Source: Brachypterus glaber
Lineage: Eukaryota; Arthropoda; Insecta; Coleoptera; Kateretidae
Direction of reading: 5' to 3'
Assembly (NCBI GenBank): GCA_958510825.1
Contig: OY294048.1
Coordinates: 36,359,026 to 36,423,025, forward strand
DNA length: 64,000 bases
Within the stretch, counting starts at the first letter, position 1, and each line of letters begins with the position of its first letter. Below, piece by piece: positions 57,795 through 64,000 of this stretch. The notes under the pieces were generated by a model. That model ran no database searches and was not told the DNA's origin. It worked only from the letters and a program-made list of their open reading frames with translations. Position numbers and translations under genes: made by a program.

Positions 57795-58217
57795 CTATCT
57801 AAAAAAAGTCCCAACACACAAGAGGGGATATTCACAAGTGTGAAACCCGGAGTAAGGACATGTTAGCGGTACCCCCTGCAAGACTTAAAATTTCACAAAA
57901 AAATCCCGATCATGCAGGTGTTATATGTTTAAATAAATTATTTCAAATAGATAAAAAATTTGCAACATACAGCAAAAAATTATTTAAAAGAAAATTAAAA
58001 ATTTTCTTAATAAACAAATCCTATTATTACCTTAATGAATTTTTAAATGACTGAATTTTAATGATTAATTGTAATTTTATTGTATTTGTAATATCATTTT
58101 TTTTTGACGTCTCTGTATTTTACATTGTGTATCGTGTAACAATTTATTGTTTAAACAACCCTACATTATTGTAAACAAATTGAGTAAATAAATATTCTAT
58201 TCTATTCTATTCTATCT
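57795..58217 (+). pseudogene. LINE (jockey/CR1-like) 3' end with (TATTC)n tail
   Basis: Reading TRGDIHKCETRSKDMLAVPP, ARLKISQKNPDHAGVI and CLNKLF...FKRKLKIFLINKSYYY, ending NEFLND and TGA at 58052-58054, matches the C-terminal end of non-LTR retrotransposon polymerases. A short 3' UTR follows and a (TATTC)n tail at 58193-58217. The element is 5'-truncated. Confidence 0.8.
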
Positions 58218-58699
58218 ATGCTTCACTTTAATTTGTACATAAAACATTGATATAAAAATACTCTAGGCACATCATAAAAGATGGCAAAACAAAAATACAC
58301 AAGGCACATCATAAAAGATGGCGAATTCGATGCACTGAATTCAGGTGCCAAGAAGGCTACATCCGTCCCTTTCAAAGGCCACACTGTAACTAAGTATCAC
58401 AAATACTTTATATTAGAATATTTTTCTATGTGTAGCTATCTTAGAAGGTTGCCAACCTTAGTTATTGAAAATTTCTAAAACTTAATTACTAATAACGATG
58501 TCAGAGGCTTCTAATTACGTAATTAATTAAATTATAAAGGCATGCGTAAGTAATTAACTTGTCCTAGGCTATATTTATGAAATATAATTTGATTATATAA
58601 AGTTTTTTGCTTTAGTTTGCTTTTTAAATAAAACTTGATATTAATTAACTAAAGTACTTACTATTATATCAAAGGAAAACTTTTTTGCGCTAATAACAA

Positions 58700-59148
58700 A
58701 GATTCAATGCGATTTTTTTTTGCTGAGTTATGTTCAAAAACGCATTTTTTTGTTTTTGGTTTGTATCTCGGCTTCTATTCGTCGCTCAACAAAAAATGAA
58801 CATGATATTTGTTCTTTATTGAATTCTCTACAATTTAGGTATCATAAATAACTTTTTTTCTATAAACAATCAGAAAAAAATTACAGAGAGTTGAATATAT
58901 GCAAATATTTTTCGGTTTTTTGAAAACAACTTGAAAACTAATAATTTTTTGAATACGGTTTAATTAACTTTAACACACTGTAACTTTTTTCTGATTGGTT
59001 AAACAAAAAAAATTATTTACATAAATTGTAGAGAGTTCAATAACGAACAAATATCATGTTCATTTTTTGTTGAGCGACGAATAGAAACCGAGATACAGAC
59101 CAAAAACAAAAAAATGCGTTTTGCACATAACTGTGCAAAAAAATCGTA
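58700..59148. repeat. Foldback, about 450 bp
   Basis: TTGTATCTCGGCTTCTATTC and GTCGCTCAACAAAAAATGAA are inverted in TTCATTTTTTGTTGAGCGAC and GAATAGAAACCGAGATACA. Arms about 180 bp; the small open frame at 59114 is an arm sequence. Confidence 0.8.
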
Positions 59149-59373
59149 CAGGGGTGCAAATTTGGATTTAAGCTTTCCAAACGAACCCCTTTTAATTACA
59201 AAGAAAAACAGAGAGTGTGCATATCATCGCAAGGTCAAACTATACTCCGTCCAGTTATGCAAGATAGTAAGGGACGCGATGCGTTTTACACCACACAGCG
59301 CATAAATATCATAATTATGCATAAATCGTAGTATATCAAAAATTTAACAGATGTCGGTAATGTTTTCCTGGAA

Positions 59374-59493
59374 AGGGCCTATCCAAAGACCCGCACAACA
59401 AGCATAGTACATAAGAATTATATGCCAGAATTGGCTTGATGTGTCGTCATGTATCTTGTAATGGTTGTTATGCGAGCCTCTGGATAGGCCTTA
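59374..59493. mobile_element. Hairpin MITE, about 120 bp
   Basis: AAGGGCCTATCCAAAGACCC and GCACAACAAGCATAG are inverted in ATGGTTGTTATGCGAGCCTC and TGGATAGGCCTTAA. Confidence 0.65.
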
Positions 59494-60556
59494 AGATGTA
59501 ATTGTAACCTAAAAATTTGACGTTTCCCTTGTGTTCAATATAATTTACGTTTGTACAATAAATAGAATATGCTAATTTAGTGTGAGTGTATGAAGAATAA
59601 ACCAAAAAAGTACCTTTTTCAATACCATACAAAATAACATTAAGTATAACCATTTTTTTATGTAACTTTCTCTTCTTTTATTAGCTTTAACGACCGTCAA
59701 TCATTGTCAGAGACAGAAAATGTCACAATATTTTATATGTTTAAAGGTACGAGTTTTTAACCAATGATGTAGCTTAAAAATCGCGGGAATTTTAAACTAC
59801 TATCTTGCTTAATTGGACGGACTATAGCGTTCGACTGGGCTATCTGGGCGGGTTCACAATTATATTACTATAGTATAGTAATACTATACTAATGTCCTTA
59901 CTTAGAAGTTACTGAATTTGTCGCATAGCAACTTTTACATGTCAACTCTTATGTAACATTTTGAAAACGCTGCTATTGACAAATGCAGTTACTGCTTTCT
60001 ACTACGGCAGTATATGGCCGGTTTAAGGCATCTGATTTATTATCTGACCTTTACTTAGCAGTGCTAAGTTAGCACGTCTCGATGCATCGATTCTCACTCG
60101 CGCGGATATCGTTTTTCAGTTCCGGTAACACAGAGATACCCCCCTAAAAACTGGTTTGAAGTTCAGTTAAAGCTGGCGGTTCCATCTACAAGTCCTGGAC
60201 TTACGGGATGCTTAATTAACTAGATAGTAGTAGTAAAAAAAGCATGCTGTTATGTTATAGTGCAGCTCACCATGAACTTTGTTTATAATAATACATATTA
60301 CGTTTATAAAATACACAATTAAAGTACATTTTTACATGTGTATTGTATTTAATTTACAAGATTGCTAGTTATTACTTGTAGCTAAAATTTTACGTTCTGA
60401 ATAAGTACCTACTAAATAATTTCTTTTGTTTCATATACAATAAGCAATTCCAATTAAAATCTTAATGTGGTATTATAAAAAGAGATTTGAAAACAAAAGA
60501 AGTTTTCTATTTAATAAGGCACTGGATTAGTAAAATTAACCAACGATTATAAATAG

Positions 60557-60690
60557 ACTTCTAAAACGTTGAGCCCCAGGAGGGACTACTGTCTCCCTCA
60601 CAATGAAAAGTGGAAAGTAACATATTTCACGCGAGTGAGGAAACCCCACAAGTGTACGAAATACACTTTCCAACGAGTTCTGTAGACTAT
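60557..60690. repeat. Short repeat with GAGCCCCAGGAGGGAC start
   Basis: ACGTTGAGCCCCAGGAGGGA resembles 9366-9390 (ACGTTGAGCCCCGCGAGGGA). GGAAAGTAACATATTTCACG is partly inverted in CGAAATACACTTTCC. Confidence 0.5.
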
Positions 60691-62164
60691 TTTTCCTACG
60701 ATCCTGAAAAAATATAAAGTTTCTTAATTTAATATTTTCTAGTTTTTATTACTTATTCAACGAGTTTTTGAGAAAAGCAAAGCATACAAAGCAAAAAGTA
60801 GCATACAAATTTATGTATGTTAAACAGAAAATATAATTTTCTTTTACTTTTAGTTTTCTTGGTATTTAAATTTAAAATACAATATATTATTATAGTACCT
60901 AGCTGTTTAATGGGTTGCCTATAACGCAAGCCTATTGTGTAAATTAAGGCAACATTGACAGTTTGCTAATTAAATTAAATTTCTTTAGATATTTTCCCAT
61001 AAAAAACAGTAAAATTGTAGTATTACGATTTCATAAGAAAAAAACTGTGTATTTTGATGTTTTTTATGAAATGTAAGGTAACTAAATCAAAAATTAAGTA
61101 ATTTTTATAAAATCTAGACATAAAGAAAACATCCCAAGTTATATCTTGGTCAAACTAGTAAGGTTATAACTATAGTTTCTATTTTTGAAATGAAACACAG
61201 AAATATTTGGATTGAAAAGCATAAAAGGCTGTGATGAAAGGTGGAAAATGGCATATAAAACGAGCTAAATTCGTAGAATCTACAACGTAAATTAAGGCAA
61301 ACCTACATACATAAATATCAAACTACAGTGATATAAAAATATCAAACAAGTGAGGTATATGATATGAGGCGTTTTCTAAAGAACAAAAGAGTGTGCTAAA
61401 TGTCATTTTCATAGAAGATCGTAGGAAAAAGCATTTTACTAATAAAGTACTTTCATATTTAAAATTATGGCGAAGGCGCAACCATGGATTTGGGAAGGGT
61501 TTCTCAAATTAGTATTTTTTGAGTTTAAACATGTTATTTTTTTATAAACCAATGCATTGCAATGTATATTTACAAACCAATTCATTTTTAGAAATTTCTT
61601 TTAAAATAAAATCAAGATATCCATAAATCGCGAAATGACAGGTTTGCGTTTTTAATTGTTTTTTCCAAGATGGTCGTGGTATTTTAAACGTAGCACGCTG
61701 TTAGAACAAATTTTACAAAATTGTGTTTTATTTTTTTCCCATTTTTCTGAAAAAAAGTCCAACTTTTTTTTGAAAAAAAAAAAATTTTTTTTTGGAAAAA
61801 TAAATCTTTTCTTATTTTTTTTATTTTTTCGTTTTATTGAACCTGGACCTACAGTATAATGTTGGCAGCAAATTTTATAAATGCATAATTTATTGTTCTT
61901 TTAATGCATGGTGGGCCATTTATAGCACATCCTATTTTTATACAAAAGTCCAAACCTGTAATTTTATACCTCTTGAACAAGGTTTATATAATAACACAAT
62001 ATTTTTTATATTGCACAATTAGACTGGCAAATATTTTTAATTACACTTTGAAGTTTTAGGCTATGCAGTCTTCAACTGACACGCAGAATACTTGTTAAAA
62101 ACGTTAATAAAAGTTCGCTCAATTAACTCTAGATGGCCGGATTTTTTTTAGATGTCTGTAACAG

Positions 62165-62402
62165 GCAACGAACTAATAACTCTTCTCTCTAGAATAGGTA
62201 TTTCATTTTTAAAAACTGACAAAAATGTAGCCAACATATACATTTGTCTGTCTTACTCGCACAGCTTTGCTCTAACAGAGACAACAATAACAGTTGCTGG
62301 TAACTGTTATTGTTCAGGCCTTTACAAACAAATCGAGATGTTGGCGATACTTTGTATTAACGGTATGCGTATTCTAGAGAGAAGAGTTATTAGTTCGTTG
62401 AT
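62165..62402. mobile_element. MITE, about 238 bp, CAACGAACTAATAACTCTTC ends
   Basis: CAACGAACTAATAACTCTTC continues through TCTCTAGAATA and is exactly inverted at the right end. The centre has ACAATAACAGTT / AACTGTTATTGT arms. The 94-codon open frame over it is an artefact of the palindrome. Confidence 0.8.
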
Positions 62403-63860
62403 AAGAGGTTCTTTATTCATAACAAAAAGTTATTGATCCCTTGTTTAATAGTAAGCACCACAAATAATGAGACGGTATGCGGGAAGGGCATAGACAAAGA
62501 ACATAGATGAGCTGTCATCTCAAGGTTATATACAAATTTACGAGTCCTCCATTTTGATCAGAAGTTACGTCAGAAATCAGCCGGGAAATTTAAATTAGTG
62601 GGTAAAATGTGAATAAATAAACGACATAACCTTACTTTTTATTGTTTTCGTATGTTATATTAAAAAAAATCAAACTTACCTAAAAGATATGATACTGCTG
62701 TCTGCAGGTAGCAGTCGTTTTATGTTTCTACAACTTTTTATAAAACACATCATTGCAAAGACTTTACTTGTTCTTTGAAAAAGTACTATAAAATATACAA
62801 AAAACACAGAAAGACTTTAAAAGTTCAAAAACGCTATTATATAGTCTATAATAAAATAAAATGTTCACCCTTCTAGCACAAAACACCAAACGCGTAGAAA
62901 AAATAACAGAAAAACCTCGAAAACAAACTCAAAACATACATAAATTAGGTTATGTTAACCTGTTGCACGAATATGTTAGAGGTGTGTGCGAAGAATTATA
63001 TTTTTATATTTAAATTACTGGGAAAAGTAAATAAATATCTGTGTAGTATAACATATTAATTTAGTTTTTACATATATAACAAACTGTTGCAACAAAACAA
63101 CGACAAAAAGAAACTTTTACTAACTACTGAAGTGAAATGAAAAGACACATCTCTAACAAAGAAAATATTCCCATCTAACGCAACACAGTGTTACCAACAT
63201 AAAGTATATATTTTTTTACTTTATGTTGGACAATTGGAATCAAAATGGAGGACGCATTTAGTCGGGACGCAGAAGTATGCGCAGACGGTCAAAAATCAAT
63301 CTATTTGTTTATTTTGTCTATGGGGAAGGGGTAAAGTTTACAAAATGAAAAATGTTTGTTACAAATCTTGATCAAAATTTTTAAAAATGGTAATCTAAGA
63401 GCTTGTTGCATTATTCCATTCAACTGTTTGCAGAACTAGTTGTCGAAATAACGACAACGAAATAGCGGGAATATTATGGAATACTACGCCATTACCATAA
63501 CCAAACAGTTTTCAAACATGAAATTGCTGAGAGACTGAACTAATCCAATTTGGGTTGCGTTTAGTTAGTTGTTTGAATATTTGGCCATTCGCAAAGGCAA
63601 TGTGTTTTGTGCTGTATACATGCTAATCTCTTAATGTAAACATAGACAAAATGGTAAATGGTAAGCGTGGAAATCAATAATCTGTCCAGACAATAGGTCC
63701 TATTTGATTCTATTTTTTTTGGGAAGTTTTTGGTAATAACAATAATACCAATAAAACACAACTTACTAATAGATAGATAAAGTAAAATAGTAATTTTATT
63801 TATTTGTGTCTTTACAACAACAAAATTACAGATGTCAATATAAAACACGTCATTATCTTA

Positions 63861-63965
63861 TACAGGGTGATCCATAACTGGCATGCCAAAATTTAAGAGG
63901 TGATCCTAGATCCAAAAATATAAAAAAAGTTCCTATAAAGGTTGGTCCGGAAATGAGCCCTAAGG
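63861..63965 (+). repeat. ACAGGGTGATCC dispersed repeat, second copy
   Basis: ACAGGGTGATCCATAACTGG, CCAAAATTTAAGAGGTGAT and AAGTTCCTATAAAGGTTGG are the inverse of 25290-25395. Confidence 0.65.
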
Positions 63966-64000
63966 AATCTAGGGCCCTTTAAAATTGTAATAAAAATAAG

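Larger units (their letters stand above)
45340..64000 (-). other. Fur2 intron, open at the window edge (at least 18.7 kb)
   Basis: No upstream convertase exon (the DDG catalytic Asp block) could be found to the end of the window, so this intron continues beyond it. It holds the elements listed below. Stretches with nothing recognised: 47080-47950, 48520-49500, 53400-53750, 55700-56450, 56730-57000, 60700-62150 and 62440-63850. Confidence 0.75.

Noticed and set aside
59114..59305. 63-codon open frame on the plus strand
   Set aside because: It begins inside the arm of a foldback and has no recognisable domain.
62152..62436. 94-codon open frame
   Set aside because: It lies across a MITE with exact inverted ends; no domain, and the reading frame is produced by the palindrome.
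45340..64000. Search for the upstream Fur2 exon with the catalytic Asp (DDG block)
   Set aside because: No open segment with the expected convertase sequence and AG/GT borders was found; it must lie beyond the window.

Overview
The window is AT-rich animal nuclear DNA, most probably from an insect (a beetle would fit, but the order cannot be proved from this sequence). It carries spliced exons with GT...AG boundaries, very large introns, homopolymer tracts and a high density of short inverted-repeat transposons. No prokaryotic feature (operon, Shine-Dalgarno site, CRISPR) is present.

One protein-coding gene is supported: the 3' part of a furin-like protease 2 gene (Fur2, PCSK5/PCSK6-like proprotein convertase) on the minus strand. 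Eleven coding exons run from 45339 down to the stop codon at 891-893. All junction phases agree and the exons join into 1019 codons plus stop. In transcript order they give the subtilisin-like S8 domain from the catalytic His onward (45.2 kb and 19.7-17.5 kb), the P domain (17.2-16.8 kb), a ladder of about eight furin-type Cys-rich repeats (16.4-4.8 kb), one transmembrane helix (2.6 kb) and a 56-residue cytosolic tail with TGN/endosome sorting motifs (0.9-1.06 kb). The 5' exons (signal peptide, prodomain, catalytic Asp) lie beyond the right edge. The product should cleave precursors at dibasic sites in the late secretory pathway.

The introns hold everything else. 1-17.6 kb has compact exons separated by 0.8-2.4 kb introns with MITEs and foldbacks, one foldback ending at intron position +8 of a splice donor, and a partial exon duplication. 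19.7-45.2 kb is one 25.4-kb intron with foldbacks, a nested TA-target insertion, a piggyBac-type MITE, hammerhead-like RNA motifs and a hAT copy with degraded transposase and an 8-bp target-site duplication. 45.3-64 kb is a further intron, at least 18.7 kb long, with a 146-bp minisatellite inside a terminal-inverted-repeat element, a GC-rich 418-bp palindrome, two 5'-truncated LINE tails with pentanucleotide ends, and more MITEs. The main biology beyond the protease is transposon activity: several elements can be dated or delimited because target duplications, or an empty paralogous site, are visible in the window.
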